Below, one piece after another: positions 30,777 through 40,276 of a stretch of 44,863 bases of DNA (position 1 is its first letter; each line of letters starts with the position of its first letter). A program made the position numbers and the translations under genes. Source of the DNA: RGIG8748 sp045576175 (GTDB taxonomy: Bacteria; Bacillota; Clostridia; UMGS1810); contig JAZNFW010000133.1 in NCBI GenBank assembly GCA_045576175.1, positions 1 to 44,863 on the forward strand, read 5' to 3'. Under the pieces are notes generated by a model. That model had not been told where the DNA came from, searched no databases, and was given only the letters and a program-made list of their open reading frames with translations.

Positions 30777-30802
30777 AAATAATTCCTCCTTTGAATAATA
30801 TA

Positions 30803-30831
30803 TATTTCTTTGGAGAAATTATTTTTCCTTT
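30803..30831 (-). promoter_or_regulatory. Sigma-H-type promoter of the spoIIA operon
   Basis: Leftward AAAGGAAAA (30823-30831), 11-bp spacer and AAAGAAATA (30803-30811), against the sigma-H consensus RNAGGAWWW-N11/12-RNNGAATWW: all positions of the first box and all but one of the second fit. Sigma-H control of spoIIA is known in Bacillus. Confidence 0.72.
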
Positions 30832-30847
30832 GACGGGAAATGAAATG

Positions 30848-32095
30848 TTATGACAGATATTGTCTTACAGCTCCCGCAAGATAGAGAGAGCCTGCTATGC
30901 ATACAAATCCGCCGTCACCTGCGAGGGTGCGTGCCACATCCACCGCTTTTTTGTAGTCGCTTTCGTATATGGCATTGGGAATATATTTTTTTATTTCATC
31001 ATATACCTTCTTAGCATCTATCTGTCTTACACTTGGAACATCCGTTACCACAAATCTTCCTTCAAGCTCCGACAACACCTTTGCCGAAAGCTCAAAGTCC
31101 TTGTCGTTTAGCATACCTATTACAAACACTCTGTTCTCTTTGGGAAGATACATATTTACGCTGTCCCTTAGTGCCTCTATACCGCTTAAGTTGTGTGCTC
31201 CGTCTATAATAGTGCGAGAGCCGACTCTTTCAAAGCGGCACATCCACACGGACTTTTCTATGCCCTTTTCAATATAATCATCTGCTATATTAAGCTCTCT
31301 TGCACACTTTATTGCAAGTGCCGCATTGGATGCCTGATAGCTTCCAAGTAGCTTTAATCTTATTTTAAGTCCCAGTGCGTATATATCGGTATAATCAAGA
31401 TTTGCACTTATTACACGGTAGTCCTCTTCGGCAGTAACTACCCTTGCACCCTGTTTATCGGCATAACTCTTTATAATTTGTCTTTCGCTTTCTTCTATTT
31501 CGCTGTGAAGCACACATACGGAATTTGGCTTAATTATGCCTGCTTTTTGCAGAGCAATATCTGCCATAGTGTGCCCCAGTATTTCGGTGTGGTCGAGCCC
31601 AAGGCGTGTTATGACGCACAGAGCAGGGTCTTCTATTACATTCGTAGAGTCAAGAAGTCCGCCTATACCGCACTCAATTATCGCATAGTCGCACTTTTCT
31701 TCTTTGAAATACAAAAATCCTATTGCAGTTATTATCTCAAATTCAATAGGATGTATGTCTTTTAGATTATTTATGGCTTCTGCCACCAGATTGGTATAGT
31801 AAATGAGCTTTTCCGCGGGGATGTTCTCTCCGTTTATTGTAAGGCGTTCATTAAAAACTTCGATATACGGCGAAGTGTTCATACCCACCTTGTATCCACA
31901 CTCTCTCAAAATGTTTGAAAGCATACAGGACACCGAGCCTTTGCCGTTTGTGCCCGCTATGTGTATGCATTTTAGTTCCTTTTGCGGATTTCTAAGAGAA
32001 TTAAGCAGGGCTCTGATATTACAAAGCCCTGCTTTATTACCTAATCTGCCTGCAGAATGGATGTAGTCTATACATTCCTTTTCTGTTCTAAGCAA
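30848..32095 (-). CDS. folC: Folylpolyglutamate synthase / dihydrofolate synthase
   Basis: FolC adds glutamate to folates. It is a Mur-ligase relative of 415 residues, with P-loop IAGTNGKGSVSCML (~46-58), the DSTNVIEDP and RLGLDHTEILG metal/folate region, and DGAHN (~297) in the second domain. The start codon is TTG, 5 nt after the valS stop, with AGGGTG reaching into the end of valS, so translation is coupled. The valS-folC pair is common in Firmicutes. Confidence 0.95.
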   Translation of the reverse strand: MLRTEKECIDYIHSAGRLGNKAGLCNIRALLNSLRNPQKELKCIHIAGTNGKGSVSCMLSNILRECGYKVGMNTSPYIEVFNERLTINGENIPAEKLIYYTNLVAEAINNLKDIHPIEFEIITAIGFLYFKEEKCDYAIIECGIGGLLDSTNVIEDPALCVITRLGLDHTEILGHTMADIALQKAGIIKPNSVCVLHSEIEESERQIIKSYADKQGARVVTAEEDYRVISANLDYTDIYALGLKIRLKLLGSYQASNAALAIKCARELNIADDYIEKGIEKSVWMCRFERVGSRTIIDGAHNLSGIEALRDSVNMYLPKENRVFVIGMLNDKDFELSAKVLSELEGRFVVTDVPSVRQIDAKKVYDEIKKYIPNAIYESDYKKAVDVARTLAGDGGFVCIAGSLYLAGAVRQYLS

Positions 32096-32100
32096 TTAAA

Positions 32101-34731
32101 TCACCCTAATTTTTCTATGCTTTCCAAAACTTTTTTAAGCATTTCTGTGTACTTTTCGCCTTTTGCCTTTTCCTCGTCTACAACCTTTTTGGGAGCTTTG
32201 CTCACAAAAGACTCGTTGGAGAGCTTGGACTCAACTCTCTTTATTTCGCCCTCAAGTTTTACCTTTTCGGCAGTTAATCTTTCTAGCTCTTTTGCTTTGT
32301 CCACAAGCTCATCTAAGGGAATATACACCTGCGCACCCTCTGTTACAGCATTTACTGCGTTGTCATCTATATCCTTCATATCGGTCTGTATGAGTGTGGA
32401 GGACGCTCCGGCAAGCTTTTCGAAGAAGATTTCAGATCCTTCGAAAATATCCTTCTTGTCGGTAACAATTATAACCTTTGCCTTCTTTGAAGGGGGTACA
32501 TTCATCTGTGTTCTTAAGTTACGGATAGCTCTTATTGCATCCATAACAATCTGCATCTTCTTTTCATCCTCGGGGAACGAAAGCTCCTCGCTGAACTTGG
32601 GCCAATCAGAAATCATTATGCTTTCTTCTCCTGTGGGGAGGTAACCAAAGATTTCCTCTGTTATAAACGGCATAAAGGGATGCAAAAGCTTTAAGGTGTT
32701 CACAAGTATATATGAGAGCACCTTCTGTGCATTCTTGTCTGCACCCGAAGCCTCGTAAAGACGGGGTTTAACAAGCTCAATGTACCAGTCGCAGTAATTG
32801 TCCCAGATAAAGTCATAGAGCTTGGACACTGCAACACCGAGTTCAAACTTTTCTAAGTTTTCGGTAACTTCCTTTGCAAGAGTGTTAAACGAGCTTATAA
32901 TCCACTTGTCTTCACATCTTAACTCTTCCAACTTAGGAAGTTCTACCTTTTCTATATCGAGATTCATAAGAAGGAATCTTGATGCATTCCATATCTTGTT
33001 GGCAAAGTTTCTGCTTGCCTCTACCCTCTCCTTGTAGTAACGCATATCGTTTCCGGGGGAGTTGCCTGTTGCAAGAGTAAATCTTAATGCATCGGCACCG
33101 TACTGAGCTATAACTTCGAGCGGGTCTATACCGTTACCTAGAGACTTACTCATTTTTCTACCAAGGCTGTCTCTTACTATGCCGTGAATGAACACATACT
33201 TAAACGGCTCCTCACCCATATGCTCCATAGCAGAGAATATCATTCTTGCTACCCAGAAGAAGATAATATCGTAGCCTGTTACAAGCACACTTGTGGGATA
33301 AAAATATTTAAGGTCTTCTGTTTTCTCGGGCCAGCCAAGTGTGGAGAAGGGCCAAAGTGCCGAGCTAAACCAGGTGTCTAACACATCGGGGTCCTGACGC
33401 ATCTTGCCTTGACACTTGGGGCAGGTTGTAACCTCTTCTTTGGAAACTACTGTTTCTCCGCAGTCGCAGTAGTATGCAGGAATTCTGTGTCCCCACCAGA
33501 GCTGACGGGAAATACACCAGTCGTGTACATTTTCCATCCAGTTTAAATATGTTTTGGAGAATCTGTCGGGCACAAACTTGATTGTGCCGTCCTTTACAAC
33601 CTCTATAGCTTTTTTGCTAAGAGGCTCCATCTTAACGAACCACTGCTTTGAGGTTATAGGTTCAACAGTTGTTCCACATCTGTAGCACTGACCAACATTG
33701 TGCTTGTGGGGAACCACCTTTACAAGAAGTCCCTCTTTTTCTAAGTCCTCTACCATTACCTTTCTTGCTTCGTAGCGGTCCATACCCTCGTACTTTCCGC
33801 CAAAGGAATTTATTGTAGCATCGTCATTTAATACTTTAATCTGTTCTAAATTGTGTCTTATACCAACCTCGAAGTCGTTGGGGTCGTGAGCAGGTGTAAT
33901 CTTAACACAGCCTGTTCCAAATTCCTTGTCTACATAGTCGTCTGCTACAACGGGGATTTCTCTGCCAACTAAAGGCAAAATGAGAGTTTTGCCCACAAGA
34001 TGAGCATATCTTTCATCCTCGGGGTGAACTGCAACTGCAGTATCGCCAAGAAGTGTCTCGGGTCTTGTTGTGGCAATTTCCACAAACTCGTTAGAATCCT
34101 TTACAGGATATTTTATGTGCCAGAAGAAGCCGTCCTGCTCCTCGTACTCAACCTCTGCATCGGAAAGAGCGGTAATACAATGCGGACACCAGTTTATGAT
34201 ACGGTTGCCCTGATATATAAGTCCCTTTTCGTAGAGCTTTACAAAAACTTCTTTTACGGCATTGGAGCATCCTTCGTCCATTGTGAAACGCTCTCTGTCC
34301 CAGTCGCAGGAGCAACCGAGCTTTTTAATCTGATTTATGATGCGACTGCCGTACTGATTTTTCCAATCCCACACTCTTTCTAAGAATTTTTCTCTTCCGA
34401 GGTCGTAGCGGGTAAGCCCCTCTTCCTTTCTGAGTGCTTCCTCAACCTTAATCTGTGTGGCTATACCTGCGTGGTCGGTACCGGGTATCCAGAGGGCATT
34501 GTAGCCCGCCATTCTCTTGTAACGCACAAGTATATCCTGAAGTGTCTCGTCCAGAGCATGTCCCATATGGAGCTGTCCTGTAACATTCGGGGGCGGAATT
34601 ACCACCGTAAAGGGCTCCTTGGAAGAATCGGGTTTGGCACTGAAATACTTGTTTTCAGTCCACACTGCGTATATTCTGTCCTCGACATCTGCCGGATTAT
34701 ATTGTTTTGCAAGTTCTCTTTTTGATGCCAT
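32101..34731 (-). CDS. valS: Valine--tRNA ligase
   Basis: ValRS charges tRNA-Val and edits mischarged Thr. It is a class I enzyme of 876 residues, with the HIGH motif PNVTGQLHMGHALD (~48-61), the editing domain in the first half (GTGCVKITPAHDPND), zinc-type cysteine pairs, KMSKSLGNGID (~525), and the C-terminal coiled-coil arm (last ~65 residues, Lys/Glu-rich). Unusually for a Firmicute valS, no T-box is found in the 240 nt upstream; a two-helix microprotein gene sits there instead. The ATG has AGAGGA at about 10 nt. Confidence 0.97.
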   Translation of the reverse strand: MASKRELAKQYNPADVEDRIYAVWTENKYFSAKPDSSKEPFTVVIPPPNVTGQLHMGHALDETLQDILVRYKRMAGYNALWIPGTDHAGIATQIKVEEALRKEEGLTRYDLGREKFLERVWDWKNQYGSRIINQIKKLGCSCDWDRERFTMDEGCSNAVKEVFVKLYEKGLIYQGNRIINWCPHCITALSDAEVEYEEQDGFFWHIKYPVKDSNEFVEIATTRPETLLGDTAVAVHPEDERYAHLVGKTLILPLVGREIPVVADDYVDKEFGTGCVKITPAHDPNDFEVGIRHNLEQIKVLNDDATINSFGGKYEGMDRYEARKVMVEDLEKEGLLVKVVPHKHNVGQCYRCGTTVEPITSKQWFVKMEPLSKKAIEVVKDGTIKFVPDRFSKTYLNWMENVHDWCISRQLWWGHRIPAYYCDCGETVVSKEEVTTCPKCQGKMRQDPDVLDTWFSSALWPFSTLGWPEKTEDLKYFYPTSVLVTGYDIIFFWVARMIFSAMEHMGEEPFKYVFIHGIVRDSLGRKMSKSLGNGIDPLEVIAQYGADALRFTLATGNSPGNDMRYYKERVEASRNFANKIWNASRFLLMNLDIEKVELPKLEELRCEDKWIISSFNTLAKEVTENLEKFELGVAVSKLYDFIWDNYCDWYIELVKPRLYEASGADKNAQKVLSYILVNTLKLLHPFMPFITEEIFGYLPTGEESIMISDWPKFSEELSFPEDEKKMQIVMDAIRAIRNLRTQMNVPPSKKAKVIIVTDKKDIFEGSEIFFEKLAGASSTLIQTDMKDIDDNAVNAVTEGAQVYIPLDELVDKAKELERLTAEKVKLEGEIKRVESKLSNESFVSKAPKKVVDEEKAKGEKYTEMLKKVLESIEKLG

Positions 34732-34774
34732 CTAAGTTCAATCCTCTCTTAAGCTATTAAAACGCCTGAAAATA

Positions 34775-34954
34775 TCAAGCCAAAGTCATAATGCAAATTG
34801 CTCCTATGAGCGTAATTACATACAAAACCGATTTGTAAATTACCACCTGCTTTTGTGTGGGCTCTTTCTTAAGTACAAGTGTTAAAACTCTGCCCGCAAG
34901 GTAATTTAAAACCAAAAGCACGACCAGTACTGCAAATAATATGTATTTTAACAT
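34775..34954 (-). CDS. 59-residue two-helix membrane microprotein between pfkA and valS
   Basis: This small ORF has an N-terminal membrane helix (residues ~3-20, MLKYILFAVLVVLLVLNYLA), a basic loop with LVLKKEPTQKQ, and a second helix (~40-58). GGAGG lies 5 nt before the ATG and the frame ends 43 nt before valS. It has the two-helix plan of SecG but is shorter and lacks SecG's Gly-rich middle, so I do not call it SecG. There are no cysteines outside helix 2 and no motif that I recognise. It is probably in the pfkA-valS-folC transcript. Confidence 0.65.
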   Translation of the reverse strand: MLKYILFAVLVVLLVLNYLAGRVLTLVLKKEPTQKQVVIYKSVLYVITLIGAICIMTLA

Positions 34955-34977
34955 ATTTGCCTCCGATATCTATGTAT

Positions 34978-35003
34978 TTTTCGGGTACAAAAGTACCCGA
35001 AAA
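34978..35003. repeat. Hairpin after pfkA without a T run
   Basis: TTTTCGGGTAC (34978-34988) pairs perfectly with GTACCCGAAAA (34993-35003) over AAAA. Leftward it is followed by As, not Ts, so it is not a standard terminator. It may protect or process mRNA between pfkA and the microprotein gene. Confidence 0.5.
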
Positions 35004-35981
35004 TTATTTTGAAACAGAAAGCTTGGTTACAAGAGAATACATATCTCTGTTTAAGCATTTTTTCATTTCGAGACCCTCTGTAATATCAAGGTCGGTAACA
35101 GCTCCGCCCTTCATAACCACAACTCTGTTTGTTTTGCCCTGCGAAATGAGGTCTACGGCCCTTGAGCCCATAAGTGCGGCAGCAACTCTGTCTCGCACAG
35201 TGGGGCTTCCGCCTCTTTGTATGTGACCCAAGACAGTGGCTCTTGTGTCTATGTCTGTTTTTTCTTTTATAAGCTTTGCCATTTGGGTTACATCCATATC
35301 CACACCCTCGGCAACTATTATGATGTTGTGCTTTCTTCCGTTTGCTCTGCCCTGTTTTATGACATCTATTACATCCTTTTCAAAATTGAAGGGCACCTCG
35401 GGAGTGAGTACTATCTCCGCACCGGATGCAATTGCCGTTTCCACGGCTATATATCCCGCACGGGCTCCCATAACCTCAATTACAGAGCATCTATGATGCG
35501 ATGTGCAGGTGTCTCTTACCTTGTCCACAGCCTCGAGAGCAGTGTTTAAAGCAGTATCAAAACCTATTGTATATTCACTGCAGGCTATGTCGTTGTCTAT
35601 AGTTCCGGGAACTGCTATAGTGAGTATTCCCTGCTCGGCAAGTGCTCTTGCACCTCTGAAAGAACCGTCGCCGCCTATTACAACGAGTGCATCTATACCG
35701 TGTTTGCGGCAAATTTCGGCACCCTTTGCTATACCCTCGGGAGTCTTAAACTCGGGGCAACGGGCAGTTTCCAGCATAGTACCGCCTCTTTGCAGATACT
35801 CGCTTACGCACCTTGCGTCCATCTCTATCATTTCTTCGTTAAGAAGTCCGCGGTAGCCCTGCTTTATACCGATAATCTTGAAACCATATCCAAGTCCTGT
35901 TCTAACTACGGCACGCACAGCGGCATTCATGCCGGGAGCGTCACCGCCGCTTGTAAGTACACCTACAACTTTTGTAGCCAT
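35004..35981 (-). CDS. pfkA: ATP-dependent 6-phosphofructokinase
   Basis: PfkA phosphorylates fructose 6-phosphate, the committed step of glycolysis. The 325-residue chain is of the bacterial homotetramer type: GVLTSGGDAPGMNAA (7-21), the ATP site GGDGSFRGA (~100-108) with the Gly-Asp-Gly pattern of ATP-users, the catalytic TIDNDI (~125-130), and GHIQRGGSP near 245. The start (MATKVVG) has GGAGG 7 nt upstream; the longer frame is not supported. In many Clostridia pfkA directly follows dnaE; here a LysM-CAP gene lies between them. Confidence 0.97.
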   Translation of the reverse strand: MATKVVGVLTSGGDAPGMNAAVRAVVRTGLGYGFKIIGIKQGYRGLLNEEMIEMDARCVSEYLQRGGTMLETARCPEFKTPEGIAKGAEICRKHGIDALVVIGGDGSFRGARALAEQGILTIAVPGTIDNDIACSEYTIGFDTALNTALEAVDKVRDTCTSHHRCSVIEVMGARAGYIAVETAIASGAEIVLTPEVPFNFEKDVIDVIKQGRANGRKHNIIIVAEGVDMDVTQMAKLIKEKTDIDTRATVLGHIQRGGSPTVRDRVAAALMGSRAVDLISQGKTNRVVVMKGGAVTDLDITEGLEMKKCLNRDMYSLVTKLSVSK

Positions 35982-36041
35982 ATTGCTTCCTCCAAAATGC
36001 ATAATACACATAGTAATACTAATATAACATATACATTATAC

Positions 36042-36070
36042 ATTTTATAACATTTTTGGCTAAAAATCAA
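36042..36070 (-). promoter_or_regulatory. Promoter of pfkA
   Basis: Leftward TTGATT (36065-36070), 17-bp spacer and TAAAAT (36042-36047). It leaves a leader of about 55 AT-rich nt. Confidence 0.65.
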
Positions 36071-36097
36071 GTGTTATACATAAGTTTTGGGCATTTT

Positions 36098-36694
36098 TTA
36101 GCCTGCAAACATTTGTGTCCATATGTTTTGACTTTTTACATATCCAACGCCTATTCGTGTATATGAAGAGTTCAGGATATTTGCTCTGTGTCCCGAAGAA
36201 TTCATCCACGCATCAACAACCGCCTGAGGCGTTCTCTGCCCCTTGGCAATATTCTCGCCGGCGGCTGTGTAGGATATGCCAAATTTTTTCATCATATCAA
36301 ACGGCGAGCCGTATGTGGGGCTTGTATGCGAAAAATAGCCCTTGTCCGCCATATCCTGCGATTTGTATCTTGCCACACGGCTAAGCTCCCAATCGTGTGT
36401 GAGTGCCTTTAGCCCCCTTTGTGTCCTTATTTCGTTTACAAGGCGGACAACCTCGCTTTCAAAGGATGACACACCCTGGTCTTTCCCGGGAATGTTTATA
36501 AGCTGACCGGGATATATAAGTGCGGGGTTTTTAATCTGGGGATTTACTCCTATTACCTCGGACAATCCCTGCTCGTATTTTACGGATATCTTCCACATTG
36601 TGTCGCCTTTTTGCACCTTGTGAGTTGTACTTGCGTGTACTCCCGATGTGATTATAGCTGCAATAGTCAGTGCGGATAAGAGTGTCTTTTTCAT
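36098..36694 (-). CDS. Secreted LysM and CAP-domain protein (YkwD/SafA-like)
   Basis: This 198-residue exported protein has a signal peptide (MKKTLLSALTIAAIITSGVHA, cleavage near residue 21), one LysM domain (~25-70, KVQKGDTMWKIS, IYPGQLINIP) that binds wall glycan, and a CAP domain (~80-197) with the family segments SGHRANILN and GVGYV. Similar proteins occur in spore coats and vegetative walls, and CAP activity is usually unknown. The ATG has GGAGG 6 nt upstream; the longer frame begins before the RNA start. It is a single gene with its own promoter. Confidence 0.9.
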   Translation of the reverse strand: MKKTLLSALTIAAIITSGVHASTTHKVQKGDTMWKISVKYEQGLSEVIGVNPQIKNPALIYPGQLINIPGKDQGVSSFESEVVRLVNEIRTQRGLKALTHDWELSRVARYKSQDMADKGYFSHTSPTYGSPFDMMKKFGISYTAAGENIAKGQRTPQAVVDAWMNSSGHRANILNSSYTRIGVGYVKSQNIWTQMFAG

Positions 36695-36743
36695 AATACA
36701 ACCTCCTTTTTTGGCATACAAAATGCCAACAAAATACCTCACT

Positions 36744-36773
36744 ATTATAGCATACTTGGTTTACATAATTCAA
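36744..36773 (-). promoter_or_regulatory. Promoter of the LysM-CAP gene
   Basis: Leftward TTGAAT (36768-36773), 18-bp spacer and TATAAT (36744-36749). It follows the dnaE terminator directly. Confidence 0.75.
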
Positions 36774-36787
36774 ATACAATAAATGGC

Positions 36788-36825
36788 AAAGCCACAACCC
36801 ACTGTGTTTTTTGGGTTGTGGCTTT
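36788..36825 (-). terminator. Hairpin terminator after dnaE
   Basis: A 14-bp perfect stem AAAGCCACAACCCA (36788-36801) with 36812-36825 and a 10-nt loop. The leftward tail GCCATTTATTG is only moderately T-rich. Confidence 0.65.
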
Positions 36826-36835
36826 ACATAATACA

Positions 36836-39800
36836 CTATTTGATTCTTACATTGTCTGCTCCTATGGTGTCCCAAAGTGCCGTTATAAGTTCCGGGCAGA
36901 GATTAACACCGTGAGCACTGTCTGACTTTACTCTTTCTCCGCTATCCTCGAAATAAAGATACACGGAATTCTGACCACTATACTCTTTTAATATTGGAGT
37001 TACATCCGCCATAGCCGTTCTGTCGGAAAGGCGAAGATATAAAGTGGCTCCCTGGGGGATGGGGACATCCTCTGCCTTTAGTGCGGAAATGAGTGAGAGG
37101 CTTATATTTTCATCTCTCTTTTTTACAGATGCAGTAATACAAAGTGCGGCACCCTCCTTAAGACAATGGGAAAACCTATTGTATGTGTTCTCAAAGGCTG
37201 TAACCTCTGCGGTATCGTAATAATCGGAAAGGTTCATATTGCATAGGAATACTCCGCTCTTTGTCCTTGTGTTCGAAATGCGGTTTACTACGGCACAAAT
37301 ATTTACTTTTGTACCCTCCTCTACCTCGCCGTCGTTGATGTTGTAAATCTGTGTGTCGGCAAACAAAGAGGCAGTGAGTGCATACTGAGTCATGGGGTTT
37401 CCGCTTAAATACATTCCCGCAAGAGAGCTTTCAAAGGCATATTTTTCCTCACGGGTAAAGTCGCTGGCTTCGTCAATTTTCGGCTCTGTCAGGGAGTCAT
37501 CTTCAATAATATCTCCAAAGAAGCTCACCTGATTTTCCGACCTTGAGTGCTTGTCCTTTAAGGCACCATCGAGCATTGTCTCGAAGTTTAGCATAAGCAC
37601 CCGTCTGTTTGGAAAAATGCTGTCAAATGCACCGCATTTTATGAGCACCTCAATGCATCTTTTGTTTATATCATATTTGGACATTCTGTTTATAAAATCG
37701 GCAAAACTCTTAAATTTGCCGTTCTTTTCCCTCTCATCCGCTATGGAATCGGGGAAGCTCATTCCAACATTTTTGATAGCGGAGAGTCCAAATCGCACAT
37801 TATTGCCCTCGGGGGTAAAGTTGGCACAGCTCATATTTACATCAGGGGGCATAAGCTTTATTCCGTAGCGTGAAAACCCTGTTACATACTTAAATATCTT
37901 GTGCGAATTTCCAAGAAGGCTCGCAAGAAGCGACACAAGATACTCTGTGGGATAGTTTGCCTTTAGATACGCAGTCTGGTATGCCACCGTGGCATAACAC
38001 GCCGCATGTGATTTGTTAAAAGCGTAGTTTGCAAAATCGTAAAGAAGGTCAAATATGCGGTTTGCCACAGAGTCTTCTATGCCGTTTCGCCTTGTGCCCA
38101 TAACCTCTATTGTGCCGTCGTCTGACACAAGACCGTTTATGAACACTTCCCTTTCCTTTGCCATCTTCTCGGCATTTTTCTTTGCCATATTTCGTCTTAC
38201 AAGGTCTGCTCTTCCCATAGAATAGCCTGCAAGTGTACGGACAATCTTAATAACCTGCTCCTGATATATTATAGTTCCGTAGGTGTCCTTTAATATAGGC
38301 TTGAGCAAAGGATGTAAATACTCGATTTTATCGGGATTTCGTACATTTTTTAAAAATGCGGGAATCTGCTCCATCGGGCCGGGGCGGTAGATACTTGTTG
38401 TGGCAATTATATCCTCAAGGCATCTTGGCTTAAAGCGACGCATAAAAGCCTTTAGCCCCGGATTTTCGAGCTGAAATACTCCGTCTGTATCTCCTCTTTG
38501 TATAAGCTCAAAGGTCTTTTTGTCGCAGTAATCGAGATTTTGTATGTCGATTTTTATTCCCTTTGTTTTTTCCACGAGTTTTACGGCAGAGTCTATTATG
38601 GTAAGGTTTCTAAGACCCAGAAAATCCATCTTAAGAAGACCTATTTTTTCCAGTACCGCCATTGGATACTGGGTTATAAGCCCTTTGTCGCTCGTCTGCA
38701 GAGGAACATAGCTTGTAAGAGAGTCATCTGCTATGACAACACCTGCGGCGTGAGTTGATGCGTGGCGTACAAGCCCCTCGGTCTTTCTTGCAATATCTAT
38801 TAGTTTTTTAACATTTATATCCGTTTCGTAGAGCTTTTTTAAGTTTGGTGAGCTTTTAAGTGCGTCATCTATCTTTATATGCAGCTTTTCGGGTATGGAT
38901 TTTGCAACCTTGTCCACAGTTACACTCTCTATACCGAGCACCCTTCCCACATCACGCACTGCAGCACGGGCTGCCATAGTTCCAAAGGTTATAATGCCTG
39001 CAACTCTGCCTTTTCCGTACTTTTGTGTTACATATTCCTTTACCTCATCGCGTCTTTCGTTGCAAAGGTCTATATCTATATCGGGCATACTTATACGCTC
39101 GGGGTTTAAAAATCTCTCAAAAAGAAGGTCGTATTTAAGAGGGTCTATCTCTGTTATGTTAAGCGTGTATGCCACTATGCTTCCCGCCGCACTTCCTCTG
39201 CCGGGGCCTACGGGTATATGATTATCCTTTGCAAACTTTATAAAATCCCATACGATGAGAAAATAGTCGGTATAGCCCATTTTATCTATAGTTTCAAGTT
39301 CGTAATCTATTCTCTTTAGAATTTCCTCTGTTACCTTGGGATATTTTCTATGTGCTCCCTCTATGCAGAGGTTTCTTAAATATTCATTGTGATTAAGATT
39401 GGTATTAAGCTCTATTTTAGGAAGATGTATACTCTCAAAATCCAATTTGAGATTGCACATATCCGCTATTTTGCCTGTGTTTTCCACAGCTTCGGGAATG
39501 TCCGCAAACAAAGATCTCATTTCATCTTCGCTCTTTAAATAGAACTCATCTGTTTCAAACTTTAACCTGTCGGTGTCATCTATGCGTTTTCCCGTCTGTA
39601 TGCAGGTTAATACATCCTGAAGAACGCTGTCCTCCTTACTAACATAATGCACATCGTTTGTAGCCACAAGAGGAATTTCCGTTTCCTTGGAGAGCTTTTT
39701 CATACCCTCTGCTACGATTTTTTCCTCCTGTATGCCGTGGTCTTGCACCTCCAAGTAGAAATTGCCCTCGCCAAAGATTTCCAAAAGCTCCAGAGCGTTT

Positions 39801-40276
39801 TTTCTGGCACTCTCGTAATTGCCCACAGCGAGTGCACGGCTTACATCACCCCTTAGGCACGCAGACAGGGCTATAAGCCCCTTGGAATGTTTTTTAAGAA
39901 GTTCTCTGTCCACTCTGGGCTTGTAGTAATAGCCCTCTTCAAAGGAGAGCGAAACCAGTGTCATAAGGTTTTTGTAGCCCTCATAATCCTTGCATAGCAA
40001 AACAAGGTGTCCGTAATCTGAATCGAGTCCGTGCACCTTGGAAAATCTGCTGTTTGGAGAAGTATAAACCTCACATCCGATTATAGGCTTTATGCCTCGT
40101 TTTATACACTCCTCATAGAATTCAACAGCACCGTACATAACACCGTGGTCGGTAATTGCCAGAGAAGAAAAGCCCATTTTCTGAGCCTTTTCTGCAAGAA
40201 AATCTATTCTGGATGTTCCGTCCAAGAGGCTGTACTGAGTATGAACATGTAGGTGGGTAAAGTTCTTTTTTAGCAC
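36836..40276 (-). CDS. dnaE: DNA polymerase III alpha subunit, DnaE type
   Basis: This is a replicative DNA polymerase of 1146 residues. The N-terminal PHP domain begins FTHLHVHTQYSLLDG (~5-20). The catalytic Asp motif is PDIDIDLCNERR (~390-402), and the fingers, helix-hairpin-helix and OB domains follow. The C-terminal ~150 residues (NICAVVNRISNTRTKSG onward) form the OB fold. Firmicutes usually also have PolC; DnaE then extends primers on the lagging strand. The start is GTG and overlaps the end of whiA by 7 nt, so it is coupled to the hprK-glcK-murB-whiA operon. The MCC-box spacing of its ribosome site is long (GGAG, 11 nt). Confidence 0.96.
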   Translation of the reverse strand: MLKKNFTHLHVHTQYSLLDGTSRIDFLAEKAQKMGFSSLAITDHGVMYGAVEFYEECIKRGIKPIIGCEVYTSPNSRFSKVHGLDSDYGHLVLLCKDYEGYKNLMTLVSLSFEEGYYYKPRVDRELLKKHSKGLIALSACLRGDVSRALAVGNYESARKNALELLEIFGEGNFYLEVQDHGIQEEKIVAEGMKKLSKETEIPLVATNDVHYVSKEDSVLQDVLTCIQTGKRIDDTDRLKFETDEFYLKSEDEMRSLFADIPEAVENTGKIADMCNLKLDFESIHLPKIELNTNLNHNEYLRNLCIEGAHRKYPKVTEEILKRIDYELETIDKMGYTDYFLIVWDFIKFAKDNHIPVGPGRGSAAGSIVAYTLNITEIDPLKYDLLFERFLNPERISMPDIDIDLCNERRDEVKEYVTQKYGKGRVAGIITFGTMAARAAVRDVGRVLGIESVTVDKVAKSIPEKLHIKIDDALKSSPNLKKLYETDINVKKLIDIARKTEGLVRHASTHAAGVVIADDSLTSYVPLQTSDKGLITQYPMAVLEKIGLLKMDFLGLRNLTIIDSAVKLVEKTKGIKIDIQNLDYCDKKTFELIQRGDTDGVFQLENPGLKAFMRRFKPRCLEDIIATTSIYRPGPMEQIPAFLKNVRNPDKIEYLHPLLKPILKDTYGTIIYQEQVIKIVRTLAGYSMGRADLVRRNMAKKNAEKMAKEREVFINGLVSDDGTIEVMGTRRNGIEDSVANRIFDLLYDFANYAFNKSHAACYATVAYQTAYLKANYPTEYLVSLLASLLGNSHKIFKYVTGFSRYGIKLMPPDVNMSCANFTPEGNNVRFGLSAIKNVGMSFPDSIADEREKNGKFKSFADFINRMSKYDINKRCIEVLIKCGAFDSIFPNRRVLMLNFETMLDGALKDKHSRSENQVSFFGDIIEDDSLTEPKIDEASDFTREEKYAFESSLAGMYLSGNPMTQYALTASLFADTQIYNINDGEVEEGTKVNICAVVNRISNTRTKSGVFLCNMNLSDYYDTAEVTAFENTYNRFSHCLKEGAALCITASVKKRDENISLSLISALKAEDVPIPQGATLYLRLSDRTAMADVTPILKEYSGQNSVYLYFEDSGERVKSDSAHGVNLCPELITALWDTIGADNVRIK

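Noticed and set aside
34775..34954. Calling the two-helix microprotein SecG
   Set aside because: It is shorter than SecG and lacks its Gly-rich central stretch; only the two-helix plan agrees.
34978..35003. Hairpin after pfkA as an intrinsic terminator
   Set aside because: No T run follows on the leftward strand, so I list it only as a hairpin.
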